Assembly: GCA_902826025.1 (NCBI GenBank) | Contig: CADEDH010000058.1 | Location: 1 to 40,475, forward strand | Length of the DNA: 40,475 bases | Direction of reading: 5' to 3' | DNA from: an uncultured Actinomycetes bacterium | Lineage (GTDB): Bacteria; Actinomycetota; Acidimicrobiia; Acidimicrobiales; SZUA-35 | Shown here: in pieces, positions 31,532 through 39,542 of the stretch | Layout of the letters: the number at the start of each line of letters is the position of its first letter | Numbering within the stretch: the stretch's first letter is position 1 | Translations under genes and position numbers: made by a program | The notes under the pieces: generated by a model | Told to the model about the DNA's origin: nothing | Database searches by the model: none | What the model saw: only the letters and a program-made list of their open reading frames with translations

Positions 31532-32152
31532 TCAGCGCAGCAGGGCGCGGGCCAGGGTGTCGGCCAGCCAGGCGGTGAACTCGTCGGCCGACCAGCCGCG
31601 ATCGGTCAGGAGCCAGCGGGGTTCGTAGGAGTTCAACGCCCACAGGATGTCGGCGGCACGCTCGACGTCGAGGTCCTCCCGCAACCAGCCGGCCTCATGC
31701 AAACGTCCGACCCAGAAGGCGCTTCCCGTCCGACGCTCCTGGTGGATCGTGTCGACGAACGATCGCAGGTTGGCGTCGGTGTCACGCGACCCCATGATCA
31801 TGCGCACGAGCGGATCGGTGCGGGCGCCGATGGTCTGGGCCAGCTTGGCGTAGGCGGCGACCGCCTCCTCGCCCGTTTGCGCCTGGAACACGGCCAGCGC
31901 CTCGGGGCGCTGGGCCAGAGGTACATCGTCGTCGTCGCCGGCCAGGGTGACGTCGTACACCGCCTTCAGCAGCGCCGCCTTGCTGCCAAAGGCCTTGTAG
32001 ATGGTCTCCTGCGACACCGCCGCCTCGTCGGCCACGAGCCCGATGGTCGTGCCGGCGAACCCGCGGGTCAGGAAGGAGTGGCCGGCGGCGGCGAGGACGC
32101 GGGCGCGGGTGGCCTGGGCCCGGGCGGCGCGGGCGCTGTTGTCGTAGGCCAT
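31532..32152 (-). CDS. TetR-family transcriptional regulator
   Basis: A 206-residue regulator. The helix-turn-helix is at about residues 33-54 (AGTTIGLVADEAAVSQETIY, then KAFGSKAALL). It shares the block VTLAGDDDDVPLAQRPE with the regulator at 15384-16049, so both belong to one subfamily. It is divergent from the SnoaL-like gene; repeated TGTATCGAA-type half-sites at 32186-32232 lie between them and are the likely operator. ATG 32152. Confidence 0.9.
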   Translation of the reverse strand: MAYDNSARAARAQATRARVLAAAGHSFLTRGFAGTTIGLVADEAAVSQETIYKAFGSKAALLKAVYDVTLAGDDDDVPLAQRPEALAVFQAQTGEEAVAAYAKLAQTIGARTDPLVRMIMGSRDTDANLRSFVDTIHQERRTGSAFWVGRLHEAGWLREDLDVERAADILWALNSYEPRWLLTDRGWSADEFTAWLADTLARALLR

Positions 32153-32185
32153 GTCAGCTCAGGTGGGAATCCGGTTGCGCCATAG

Positions 32186-32232
32186 TTCGATACATCTTAC
32201 TGTACCGAGTAATTCCAGTTCACTGTATCGAA
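32186..32232. promoter_or_regulatory. Candidate TetR operator with three half-sites
   Basis: TTCGATACA (32186-32194) and TGTATCGAA (32224-32232) are exact inverted repeats; a related TGTACCGAG sits at 32201-32209. The region is AT-richer than its surroundings and the last half-site is seven bases from the SnoaL ribosome binding site and ATG, so binding would block that gene. Confidence 0.55.
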
Positions 32233-32241
32233 AGGCTTCCC

Positions 32242-32775
32242 ATGTCTGCCACACTCTCGCCCGCCGACCTGGCCGGCATCGCCGAACGGGCGATCCGGGC
32301 CACCCTTGGCGGGTCCCTCGCCGACCTGGCGGCGCTCGTCCATCCCGACGCGGTCAACCGCGAGGCCATCGCTGAGCCGCCGGCCACCCGGGGCACCGGC
32401 CCCGCCGCCTTCCACGCCACCGGCGAGTGGATCCGCGCCGGCTTCAGCGATCTGGTCTGGACCACCGGGACCGAAGCCGTCGACGGCGACCTGACCGTCA
32501 TCTACGGGACGCTGTCGGGCCGCCACACCGGCGACTTCGTGGTCTGGACACCGGACGGCTCGGTGGAGCGGGCGTTCGTGGCCACCGGCAAGACGTTCAC
32601 CGTCCGTCAGGCCCATTTCCAGCGGGTCGTCGACGGGCTCGTGGTCGAGCACTGGGCGGTCCGCGACGACCAGGGCATGGCGATGCAGCTCGGCTGGATC
32701 CCGCCCACCCCAGCCTTCCTGTTCCGTTGCCACCGGGCCACGAAGCGGGCCCGCCGGGCCGCCAGATCGCTATGA
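32242..32775 (+). CDS. SnoaL-like (NTF2-fold) ester cyclase-type protein
   Basis: A 177-residue protein of the SnoaL polyketide-cyclase-like group. Its pattern fits: VHPDAVNREAI, GTGPAAFHATGEWIRAGFSDLVW, FVATGKTFTVRQAHFQRVVDGLVVEHWAVRDDQGMAMQLGWIP. The terminal part after 155 is basic. The fold holds small hydrophobic molecules and can act as cyclase, isomerase or hydrolase; no exact function can be given. It has an AAAGG site and is divergent from a TetR gene, whose probable operator covers its promoter. It is therefore likely induced by a small molecule. Confidence 0.85.
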   Translation: MSATLSPADLAGIAERAIRATLGGSLADLAALVHPDAVNREAIAEPPATRGTGPAAFHATGEWIRAGFSDLVWTTGTEAVDGDLTVIYGTLSGRHTGDFVVWTPDGSVERAFVATGKTFTVRQAHFQRVVDGLVVEHWAVRDDQGMAMQLGWIPPTPAFLFRCHRATKRARRAARSL

Positions 32776-32902
32776 AGCGGCTCAGCAGCGGGAGCGCAAG
32801 GTGGCCACGCCGTCGCCGTGCCCCACCGCTCCTGGGGAATCTGCTTCCGATACTCGAGCAACGTCTCGCCCTCGGCCCGGGAGCACCGCCGTGGGGGCTA
32901 GT

Positions 32903-33601
32903 TCAAAACAAATCGAGAGGCGGCGTCGATGGGCCGGGCGGGAAACGCCCGCCGTGGCCCCAGTAGAACGGCCCCGGGGTCGCCGAGACGGTGATGCTCC
33001 AGCCCAATTCCCGAAGGCGGCATTCCAGGGCCGCCGCCTGGTAGGGGACCTTGACCAGGCGGAACGGGCGGCCGTCGTTCAGGCGGCGTTCCACGATCGG
33101 CGAATCCGGCCCCTCAGTGAGCTCCCGGTGGGTGCGGTGGTTGTCGTCGAAGAAGAACACGCTCCCTCCCGGGGCCAGGGCCCGATCGACCATCGACCAG
33201 AACGCCTCGAACCGGTCTTCGGGCACATGGGAGATCCAGAAACCGAACCAGACGAGGTCGTAAGTCCGGTCCGGTTTCCACGTGAAGAGGTCGGCCTGGA
33301 TGAAGCGCACCGGCGCCCGGCGCCCCACCCGCTCCGCTGCCAGCTCCAGCATCTCGGGTGCGCCGTCGACGGCGGTGACGCTGGCCGCCGTGCTGGCCAG
33401 CCGCTTGGTCCACAGGCCCGATCCGCACGCTAGCTCCAGGACATCGCCCGTCGGCGACTGGGCGGTGATGGCGGCCAGCAGCTCCTGCTGGCCGGGCACG
33501 TCGAGGGTATGGGTGTGGTACTCGCCGGCCACCGCCCGGTAGTAGGCGAGCTGTTCCTCGATTATCGAACGCTGTCCGGTCAACTCGCGGCCGCTGTCCA
33601 A
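32903..33601 (-). CDS. Class I SAM-dependent methyltransferase
   Basis: A 232-residue methyltransferase. Motif I is VLELACGSGLWTKRLA (about residues 43-58), motif II VTAVDGAPEML, then ADLFTWKPDRTYDLVWFGFWISHVP and a post-motif with SVFFFDDN. The start appears to be TTG 33601, because AGGGA stands seven bases upstream and the frame contains no ATG near the expected N-terminus. The preceding VOC gene ends nine bases before it, so the two form an operon. The substrate may be a small molecule; it cannot be named. Confidence 0.85.
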   Translation of the reverse strand: MDSGRELTGQRSIIEEQLAYYRAVAGEYHTHTLDVPGQQELLAAITAQSPTGDVLELACGSGLWTKRLASTAASVTAVDGAPEMLELAAERVGRRAPVRFIQADLFTWKPDRTYDLVWFGFWISHVPEDRFEAFWSMVDRALAPGGSVFFFDDNHRTHRELTEGPDSPIVERRLNDGRPFRLVKVPYQAAALECRLRELGWSITVSATPGPFYWGHGGRFPPGPSTPPLDLF

Positions 33602-33610
33602 TGGCTGTCC

Positions 33611-34069
33611 CTACGGTGTCTCGTAGTCCGGTGGGTACTGGATGAACTCGAACAGGATCCCGAGGAACGACGCCGGATGGGAGAAGGTGAAGGTGATGTC
33701 GCCCTCGATGTGGCGGCCGGCGTAGTCGACCATCGGGAAGTTGTTGGTCATCGGTGGGTCGGTCACGAACCGCACGCCCTTGGCCCCCAGCGTGCCCATC
33801 GTGTCGTTCACGTCGTCGACGGCGAAGGCGATGTGGTGCAGCCCTTCGCCCCGCTTCACCAGGAAGTCGTGGATCACGCCCTTCTCGGCCGTGGGCTCCA
33901 TCACCTCGAAGTCCACCTTGCCCACCCGGCACATGCGGAACCGCATGTCGTACAGGGGCACGTCGATCACCGGCCCCACGTCGGCGTTGAACAAGTCGGT
34001 GAACAGGGCCACCGCCTGGTCGAGGCTCCGCACCGCAATGCCGACCTCGGTGATCCGTCGTACATCCAT
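33611..34069 (-). CDS. VOC-family protein, methylmalonyl-CoA epimerase-like
   Basis: A 152-residue protein with two beta-alpha-beta units of the vicinal-oxygen-chelate fold, nearest to methylmalonyl-CoA epimerase or lactoylglutathione lyase. In the epimerase the first metal ligand is His in DHIxIAV; here the position is Glu (ITEVGIAV). The second His (GLHHIAFAVDD, about 79) and the Glu near the C-terminus (GILFEFIQY) are kept. This means that metal binding is possible but not standard. It is followed by the methyltransferase gene. Confidence 0.82.
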   Translation of the reverse strand: MDVRRITEVGIAVRSLDQAVALFTDLFNADVGPVIDVPLYDMRFRMCRVGKVDFEVMEPTAEKGVIHDFLVKRGEGLHHIAFAVDDVNDTMGTLGAKGVRFVTDPPMTNNFPMVDYAGRHIEGDITFTFSHPASFLGILFEFIQYPPDYETP

Positions 34070-34106
34070 CCCGGCAGTCTGCTCGCGCTCGACCCCCGGG
34101 GGCGAG

Positions 34107-34221
34107 CGAACCGTGTCACGGATTTCGCGCCCGTCAACCGAACTGCGTCGCGTTCTCTACGGATTCCGCAGGTTCCGCGACGCAGTTCGCCGCCGAGGCG
34201 CGGTTTTCGTAGCACGGTTCG
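34107..34221. repeat. 115-bp nested, symmetric inverted repeat (H4)
   Basis: Three pairs of arms share one centre: CGAACCGTG 34107-34115 with 34213-34221, CGCGCC 34126-34131 with 34197-34202, and CGAACTGCGTCGCG 34139-34152 with 34176-34189. The unpaired steps between arms are equal on both sides (10 and 10, 7 and 7), and the 23-base centre is itself partly palindromic. It lies between a HAD gene end and a VOC gene start, both on the minus strand. Confidence 0.8.
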
Positions 34222-34242
34222 GCCCGGCGGCCTCGGCGCCGG

Positions 34243-34917
34243 TCATGGCCCCAGCGTGATGGCGAGCACCACGCCCTCGCCGGGGACGACCCGCACCGCC
34301 CGCAGGTCGGGCACCCGGGCCGCCGGCTCGAACGGCCACGGCTGCTGGCCGACAGCCACCACGGTGGCCCCGGCGGCCCGCGCCGCCTGGCCACCGGAGG
34401 CCGAGTCCTCGAACACCACGCACCGGGCGGGGTCGACGCCGAGCACCCGGGCGGCGGCCAGGAACGGCTGAGGGTCGGGCTTGCCGGCGGTCACGTCGTC
34501 GGCGGTGACCAGGCGATCGGGTACCGGCAGGCCGGCGCCCCGCCAGCGGGCCGTGCCGAGGCGACGGGTGGCTGAGGTGACGATCGTCCACCGGCCGACC
34601 GGCAGCGAGCAGAGGAGCTCGACGGCCCCGGCAATCGGCACGGTGCCGCCCGCCGTCTCCACCTCCAGATCCTCCAACCGGTCGCAGGCCGCAACCAGGC
34701 GGTCGTCGGTCAGGTACCGCCCCAACGTGTCGACCGCCCGCACCCCCACCAACTCGGTGAGCAACCGGTCGATGTCGAGCCCGAACTCACCGGCCAGCCG
34801 GGTCCAGCTCTCCACCACCTGGACGTGCGAGTCGACCAACACGCCGTCGCTGTCGAACAGCACGGCGTCGCCGGTCAGGGTGAGCTCGGCGGGAGAGCCG
34901 GGGGCGGCAGAGGGCAC
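34243..34917 (-). CDS. HAD-superfamily sugar-phosphate-type phosphatase
   Basis: A 224-residue phosphatase of the beta-phosphoglucomutase/2-deoxyglucose-6-phosphatase type. Motif I LFDSDGVLVDS has the nucleophile D22 and acid D24, motif II is TIVTSATRR, motif III is the Lys in GKPDP, and motif IV is VVFEDSASG. The small helical cap lies between residues 30 and 95. It starts with GTG 34917. The nearest relatives act on small phosphorylated sugars; no substrate can be assigned. It is 36 bases downstream of the PhoX-like gene on the same strand and may be cotranscribed. Confidence 0.88.
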   Translation of the reverse strand: MPSAAPGSPAELTLTGDAVLFDSDGVLVDSHVQVVESWTRLAGEFGLDIDRLLTELVGVRAVDTLGRYLTDDRLVAACDRLEDLEVETAGGTVPIAGAVELLCSLPVGRWTIVTSATRRLGTARWRGAGLPVPDRLVTADDVTAGKPDPQPFLAAARVLGVDPARCVVFEDSASGGQAARAAGATVVAVGQQPWPFEPAARVPDLRAVRVVPGEGVVLAITLGP

Positions 34918-34953
34918 CGGCCGAGGATAGACCTGGCCTCCCGCCGCCCCGGC

Positions 34954-36906
34954 TCAGCGGCCGATCCGCCCGCCGTCTTCCCTGGTGATCACCACGGTGG
35001 CGGCGCGGGGCCGGCCGCCGTAGGGCCAGCTGCTCACGGTCGACGGGTTGGCCGGGCTGGGCGCTCCGAACTGGTTGTTCCAGAACGTGCTCGACTCGCC
35101 CGGGTGCTGGATGTTCACGAACATCGTGCGCCGGTCGGGCGTGATCGTGATGCCGGTGATCTCGCAGCCCCGGGGCCCGGTGAGGAACCGCTTCAGCTCG
35201 CCCGTCCTCGGGTCCGACACCACCATGGCGCAGTTCCCGATCCGGTCGTAGCCCCGGTCGGCCCGGTTCTGGGAGCTGTTGGAGATGTCGGTCTGCACCC
35301 ACACCAACCCGTCGGGATCGGCCCAGACGCCGTCGGGCGACCCGAACAGGGGCTGGCCGGCCGGGACGGTCGGGTCGTAGCCGGGGTCGCCGGCCCGGAG
35401 GTAGATGTCCCAGGCGAAGGTGGCGGCGGCGTTGTCGCCGCCCTGCTCCCGGATCCGCAGCACATGACCGTAGGGGTTCGGGTCGCGGTTCGAGTTGACC
35501 GGGGCCGGGTTGCCGCTGCCGTTGGTGAGGCTGACGTAAACGTCGTTCGTGCGCTCGTCGACGGCCACCCACTCCGGCCGGTGGAGGCGGGTGGCGCCGA
35601 CGGCGTCGGCTGCCTGGCGCGTCCGGATCAGCACGTCGGCCTGGTCGGCCCAACCGTTGGCCGCCGTCAGCGGCCCGGTGCCGTGCACCAGCGGCGCCCA
35701 GCTCCCGCCGCCCTCCCCGTCGAACACACCCACGTAGAGGATGCCGTGGTCGAGCGGGCTCCGCCCGGCCCGGCGGTGGCGGGCCCACGACCCGTCGCCC
35801 ACGAACTTGTACAGGTAATCGCCGTTCTCGTCGTCGCCCGTGTACACGACCACCCGGCCGTCGGCCTCTGTGCAGGTGGCCCCCTCGTGCTTGATCCGGC
35901 CCAGGGCGCTGCGCTTCACCGGCGTGGAGCGGGGGTTCTGGGGGTCGATCTCCACCACCCACCCGAAGTGGTTCAGCTCGTTGCGGTTCACGGCCAGGTC
36001 GAACCGGGGCTCGGCCAGGTGCCAGTTGTAGGCGAAGCCGGCGGCCGTCACCCCGTAGCGGCGCTCCAGCGCGCTCGGCGTCCAGGCGGGATCGGCCGTG
36101 CCGAAGTAGCCGTTCCAGTTCTCCTCGCCGGTGAGGTAGGTACCCCAGGGGGTGACGCCCATCGAGCAGTTGTTGATCGTGCCCAGCGGCGACGGCGTGA
36201 TCGACGACGCCAGCATCGGGTGGCTGGCCGCCACCGGCCCGGAGAACGCCATCGGGGTGGTGGCCGTGATCCGGCGGTTGCGGCGGGCGCCCACCACGTG
36301 CTCCCACGAGCCGTCCCGCTTGCGGCGGATCTCGACCACGGTGACGCCGTGGCCGGCCAGGGCCTTGGCCACCTTCTCCCGGCCGGCAGCGTCGGGCGTG
36401 ATGGCCAGCCCCTGGGCCGCGGTGTAGATCTGGTTGGCGTCGGTGTACTCGTGGTTGAGCACGAGCACGCCCCCGCTCGACGGGTTGCGGCCATCGGGGA
36501 AGAAGTGCATCCCGTCGTGGTTGAAGCCCACCTGGCCCCGCTGGTCGGCCGCCGAGTTCGAGGCGTCCTCCCGGAACGGTGCGCTGTCGGCGAACAGCCC
36601 GGTACCCCACGGGATCAACACCTGCCAGCGGTAGCCGGCCGGCACCACCACCGTGTCGGCGTCGGTGGTCGGCACCTCGGTGAAACGGAGACGGCTGCCC
36701 TTGCGATCGTCGTCACCGCGCTCTGCCGTCGGGCTGTCGTCGCTCGGGTCATCGGCGGCGGTCGCCGGGCCGGCCCCGATGACCGTGACCATGGCCGTGG
36801 CCGCCGCCCCCATGAGGAGCTGGCGCCGGCTGAGGCGGGCGTCGATCAGGTCGCCGAGGCGGGGGTTGGCGGTCGGGTTGGAACCCTCGGGGTGTTCGTC
36901 GATCAC
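34954..36906 (-). CDS. PhoX-like (DUF839) phosphatase, Tat-exported
   Basis: A 650-residue protein of the PhoX family (DUF839), Ca2+/Fe-dependent alkaline phosphatases. A twin-arginine signal is clear: SRRQLL at residues 26-31 followed by a hydrophobic stretch (MGAAATAMVTVIGAG) and an AxA cleavage site near 50. The mature part has family segments such as GVTPWGTYLTGEENWNGYFG, NHFGWVVEIDPQNPRSTPVKRSALGRIKHEGAT (across 310-340) and VYTGDDENGDYLYKFV. It is therefore folded in the cytoplasm with cofactor and exported. GTG 36906 follows AGGAGG. The thioesterase gene is divergent. Confidence 0.92.
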   Translation of the reverse strand: MIDEHPEGSNPTANPRLGDLIDARLSRRQLLMGAAATAMVTVIGAGPATAADDPSDDSPTAERGDDDRKGSRLRFTEVPTTDADTVVVPAGYRWQVLIPWGTGLFADSAPFREDASNSAADQRGQVGFNHDGMHFFPDGRNPSSGGVLVLNHEYTDANQIYTAAQGLAITPDAAGREKVAKALAGHGVTVVEIRRKRDGSWEHVVGARRNRRITATTPMAFSGPVAASHPMLASSITPSPLGTINNCSMGVTPWGTYLTGEENWNGYFGTADPAWTPSALERRYGVTAAGFAYNWHLAEPRFDLAVNRNELNHFGWVVEIDPQNPRSTPVKRSALGRIKHEGATCTEADGRVVVYTGDDENGDYLYKFVGDGSWARHRRAGRSPLDHGILYVGVFDGEGGGSWAPLVHGTGPLTAANGWADQADVLIRTRQAADAVGATRLHRPEWVAVDERTNDVYVSLTNGSGNPAPVNSNRDPNPYGHVLRIREQGGDNAAATFAWDIYLRAGDPGYDPTVPAGQPLFGSPDGVWADPDGLVWVQTDISNSSQNRADRGYDRIGNCAMVVSDPRTGELKRFLTGPRGCEITGITITPDRRTMFVNIQHPGESSTFWNNQFGAPSPANPSTVSSWPYGGRPRAATVVITREDGGRIGR

Positions 36907-37049
36907 GGCGGTTGGTCCCTCCTACGTGGGGATCGATGTGATCGCAGACGCTAGGGCGAAGGCGCCCCTCGATCCAGCACAACGGAATGGCGGCGAGTAA
37001 CCGTCTGCCGCTGGCCGTGCCTCAGGCCGGTGCACCAAGATGGCGGGCG

Positions 37050-37841
37050 ATGGACGTCGCCTCCTTCCTCGGCCTCGAGCCGACCACCGACCCCGCCCGT
37101 TTCCGCCTGCCTGTCACCCGCGAGATCTGCGGCGGGAGGGACTCGATCTACGGAGGCTGTGCGCTGGCCACCGCCATCGAGGCGGCGGAGGCCCACACCG
37201 GCCGACCCACGGCCTGGGCCACGTGCCAGTTCCTCCGCCCGGCCCACCTCGATTCGGTGGTCGACCTGGAGGTGCTGGTGCCGGCGGCCGGCCGGGCTGT
37301 CAGCCACACGAGGGTGATCGCCCGCGTTGGCGACGCCGAGGTGTTCGCGGCGCTGGTGTCGGTGGGGGAGCGGGACTTCCCGGCCGAAGGCGTGTGGCAG
37401 ACCATGCCCGACGTGCCCGGCCCCGAAGGACTCCCGGTCCGCTACATCCGGGCCCAGAACAAGGGAGGTATCCGGGAGCGGATCACCGAGCTGGCCGTCA
37501 CCGACGATCCCGACGGGGTGATGACCAACCCCGACGGCCGCTGTGCGGTGTGGATCACGATGCCGGGCGGGGTGCCGGGCACCGCCGCCGCCCTGGCCGT
37601 GATCGGCGACGAGGTGTCAACCGGTACGTCGGCCGTGATCGAAAAGGACATGCAGGCCCCCAGCATCGACAACACCCTGCGGGTGGTGCGGCCCAAGGCC
37701 ACCCCATGGGTATTGGCTGATATCGAGCTGCGGGCCGTGGCCCGCGGCTTCGCCCACGGCGTGGTCAACCTGTGGAGCCAGGACGGCGAGCTGCTGGCCA
37801 TCGCCGAGCAGACCGGCGTCATCCGGATCCGCGGCACCTGA
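37050..37841 (+). CDS. Acyl-CoA thioesterase-like double hot-dog protein
   Basis: A 263-residue protein of the TesB-like type with two hot-dog folds. The first has ICGGRDSIYGGCALATAIEAAEAHTGRP and ATCQFLRPAHLDSVVDLEVLV; the second ends with TLRVVRPKATPWVLADIELRAVARGFAHGVVNLWSQDGELLAIAEQTGVIRIR. The catalytic triad of E. coli TesB (Asp, Thr, Gln) is not fully visible, but EQ near the end matches the Gln position. ATG 37050 (MDVASFLGLEP) fits the family; ATG 36987 would add 21 low-complexity residues. It likely hydrolyses fatty acyl-CoA. Confidence 0.82.
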   Translation: MDVASFLGLEPTTDPARFRLPVTREICGGRDSIYGGCALATAIEAAEAHTGRPTAWATCQFLRPAHLDSVVDLEVLVPAAGRAVSHTRVIARVGDAEVFAALVSVGERDFPAEGVWQTMPDVPGPEGLPVRYIRAQNKGGIRERITELAVTDDPDGVMTNPDGRCAVWITMPGGVPGTAAALAVIGDEVSTGTSAVIEKDMQAPSIDNTLRVVRPKATPWVLADIELRAVARGFAHGVVNLWSQDGELLAIAEQTGVIRIRGT

Positions 37842-37868
37842 CCGGGCGGCGGGCCCGGGGTCGATCGG

Positions 37869-38255
37869 CTAGTCGCGCAGGATCGAGCGGAGCATCCAGA
37901 GGGCGAAGGCGAAGAGGGCCATACCGCTGAGCACGATCCGCTCGGCGTTCACCGCCGGCCGCCATCGCACGTCGTCGCCGTTCACCACGTAGACCCCGGC
38001 GGGTGACGCCACCAGCCCGAAGCCGCCTCCGGAAGCCGGGCTGGTACCGGTACCGGTACCGGTACCGGTACCGATGCCGTCGGGGTCGGGGTCGCTGGCC
38101 TGGGGCCCGCCGCCACTGCCGCCGCCGCCCCGCACCCGCACTGCCGGGATCACCTGGATCCCGTTGTGGGCGATCGGGTCGCCGAACACCCGGCGCACAC
38201 TGAACGTGTCCTTGGCCGTTTCCATCATCGTCGACACGTCGAACTGCTCGGTCAT
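37869..38255 (-). CDS. GerW/YtfJ-family protein with Gly-Thr repeat
   Basis: A 128-residue protein of the GerW/YtfJ family. Its N-terminus follows the family (MMETAKDTFSVRRVFGDPIAHNGIQVIPAVRV), then GGGGSGGG, and FGLVASPAGVYVVNGDDVRW before a C-terminal membrane helix (IVLSGMALFAFALWML). YtfJ is named for spore germination in Bacillus, but such genes are widespread in non-spore-forming actinobacteria with unknown role. Between family blocks is GTGTGTGTGT, coded by a five-copy hexanucleotide at 38043-38072. ATG 38255 follows GGGAGG. It is divergent from the dodecin gene. Confidence 0.88.
   Translation of the reverse strand: MTEQFDVSTMMETAKDTFSVRRVFGDPIAHNGIQVIPAVRVRGGGGSGGGPQASDPDPDGIGTGTGTGTGTSPASGGGFGLVASPAGVYVVNGDDVRWRPAVNAERIVLSGMALFAFALWMLRSILRD
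38043..38072. repeat. Five-copy GGTACC tandem hexanucleotide inside the GerW-like gene
   Basis: The unit GGTACC is repeated five times without error and encodes alternating Gly-Thr on the minus strand. Loss or gain of units would not shift the frame, so length but not expression would vary. The unit is itself palindromic. Confidence 0.95.
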
Positions 38256-38347
38256 CGTGGCCTCCCTCGTAGTGCGCCAGACGGAGATTGCCCGGCCCGC
38301 CTCCGGGGTAATCCTGAGAGCGCAGGACGACCGAAGGATGTGCAGCC

Positions 38348-38563
38348 ATGGCTGGATCGAATACGTACGCCATCACCGAGGTGGTGGGCACCTCGCCCGA
38401 TGGGATCAGTGAGGCCATCACCAACGCACTGGCCACGGCGACCAAGACGCTGCGCAACCTCGACTGGTTCGAGATGACCTCGGTGCGGGGCGCCATCGGC
38501 GGCGACGGGAAGGTGGGCGAGTTCCAGGTGTCGCTCAAGATCGGCTTCCGCTACGACGAGTAG
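38348..38563 (+). CDS. Dodecin
   Basis: A 71-residue flavin- or CoA-binding protein that forms hollow dodecamers. Family features: YAITEVVGTSPDGISEAITNA, LRNLDWFEMTSVRGAI with the Trp (W40) that stacks on the flavin ring, and FQVSLKIGFRYDE at the end. It serves as storage or buffer of free flavin. The GAAGGA ribosome binding site lies 9 bases before ATG 38348. Its presence along with many flavoenzymes in this window is consistent but not proof of a link. Confidence 0.95.
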   Translation: MAGSNTYAITEVVGTSPDGISEAITNALATATKTLRNLDWFEMTSVRGAIGGDGKVGEFQVSLKIGFRYDE

Positions 38564-38628
38564 CGAGACGAGCAGCCGGTAGCCGCACCCGTTCGCCCGA
38601 AGGGCGGGCGGCGCCTAGCGTTGGCTCC

Positions 38629-39141
38629 ATGGGACTGACGCTCGACGACCTGCTGGCCAAGGAGGAGATCCGGGAGGTTCTCTTCCGCTACTGCCGGGGC
38701 ATCGACCGGCTCGACTTCGATCTGGTCGAGAGCTGTTATCACCCCGGGGCCTACGACGACCACGGCACCTACCAGGGCGACGTCCCGGGCTTCATCGCCA
38801 TGTGCCGGGGCTTCCTGCCCCGCTTCGTGTGCACCCAACACTTCCTGGGCAACATGCTCATCGAGGTCGACGGCGACAAGGCCCGGGCCGAGACCTATGC
38901 CGTCGCCTACCACCGCAAGGAACTGGCCGATGGCTCGGGCCACGACGACGTCTTCGGTATCCGCTACGTCGACCGGTTCGAGAAGCAGAGCGGCGATTGG
39001 AAGATCGCTCACCGGGTGGTGGCCACGGAGTGGCGTCGGGTCGACCCCGTCCCGGCGGGCAAGTTGCGGGGCAGCCTCGGCGTGTGGGGCACCCGGGACG
39101 AGACCGACGTGGTCAACTGGATCATGACGGCGAGCGCCTGA
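38629..39141 (+). CDS. SnoaL-like (NTF2-fold) protein
   Basis: A 170-residue protein of the SnoaL-4 group. Characteristic parts: LLAKEEIREVLFRYCRGIDRLDFDLVESCYHPGAYDDHGTYQG (in its helix-helix-strand order), FIAMCRGFLPRF, THHFLGN-like TQHFLGNMLIEVDGDKARAETYAVAYHR, and FGIRYVDRFEKQSGDWKIAHRVV. The fold binds a hydrophobic compound; relatives act as dehydratases or ring hydroxylases. TGATG overlap with the cupin gene shows an operon that continues to the crotonase at 39543. Substrate unknown. Confidence 0.88.
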   Translation: MGLTLDDLLAKEEIREVLFRYCRGIDRLDFDLVESCYHPGAYDDHGTYQGDVPGFIAMCRGFLPRFVCTQHFLGNMLIEVDGDKARAETYAVAYHRKELADGSGHDDVFGIRYVDRFEKQSGDWKIAHRVVATEWRRVDPVPAGKLRGSLGVWGTRDETDVVNWIMTASA

Positions 39142-39539
39142 TGCCACCCGGCAACGCTGCTTCCAGCCCGGCCGAGGCCGCCGTGATCCACGACCTGATC
39201 CGCTACATCGATCCCGACGCCACCGAGTGGAAGGAGAACGAGGCCGGCTCCCGCCGCCGCACCCTTCACTACGACCCCGTCACCAAACGGCGGATCCTGC
39301 TGGTGCAGTGGGATCCCGGTTACACGATCTCCTACCTCGACACCCACGAGCACGACGAGTTCCTCTACATCCTGTCGGGCACCTTCGTCGACCAGAACCG
39401 GGCGTGCGGGCCCGGCACGTTCGTCCACAACGAGCCCGGGTCGTCGCACCGGCCGACCACGCCCGACGGCTGCACCTACCTGGCCGTGATCTCCCCCCGG
39501 TTCACGGGGGAAGCGCCGGCCGACAACGGGGAGGGCTGA
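39141..39539 (+). CDS. Cupin-domain protein
   Basis: A 132-residue single cupin. The first metal motif is THEHDEFLYILSGTF (H-x-H and Glu, residues 72-86) and the second is HNEPGSSHRPTTPDG with its own His residues. The type resembles the ChrR/anti-sigma cupins and small dioxygenase cupins. ATG 39141 overlaps the stop of the SnoaL-like gene, and the crotonase gene starts 3 bases after its end, so the three are cotranscribed and coupled. It may be an isomerase or dioxygenase in the same pathway, which is inference. Confidence 0.85.
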   Translation: MPPGNAASSPAEAAVIHDLIRYIDPDATEWKENEAGSRRRTLHYDPVTKRRILLVQWDPGYTISYLDTHEHDEFLYILSGTFVDQNRACGPGTFVHNEPGSSHRPTTPDGCTYLAVISPRFTGEAPADNGEG

Positions 39540-39542
39540 CGC

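Noticed and set aside
34825..36954. A 709-residue plus-strand open frame opposite the PhoX-like gene
   Set aside because: Antisense shadow; no domain, and the minus strand has a Tat signal and DUF839 motifs.
38043..38072. Tandem repeat as a CRISPR or origin-type iteron
   Set aside because: Units are six bases without spacers and lie inside a coding frame.
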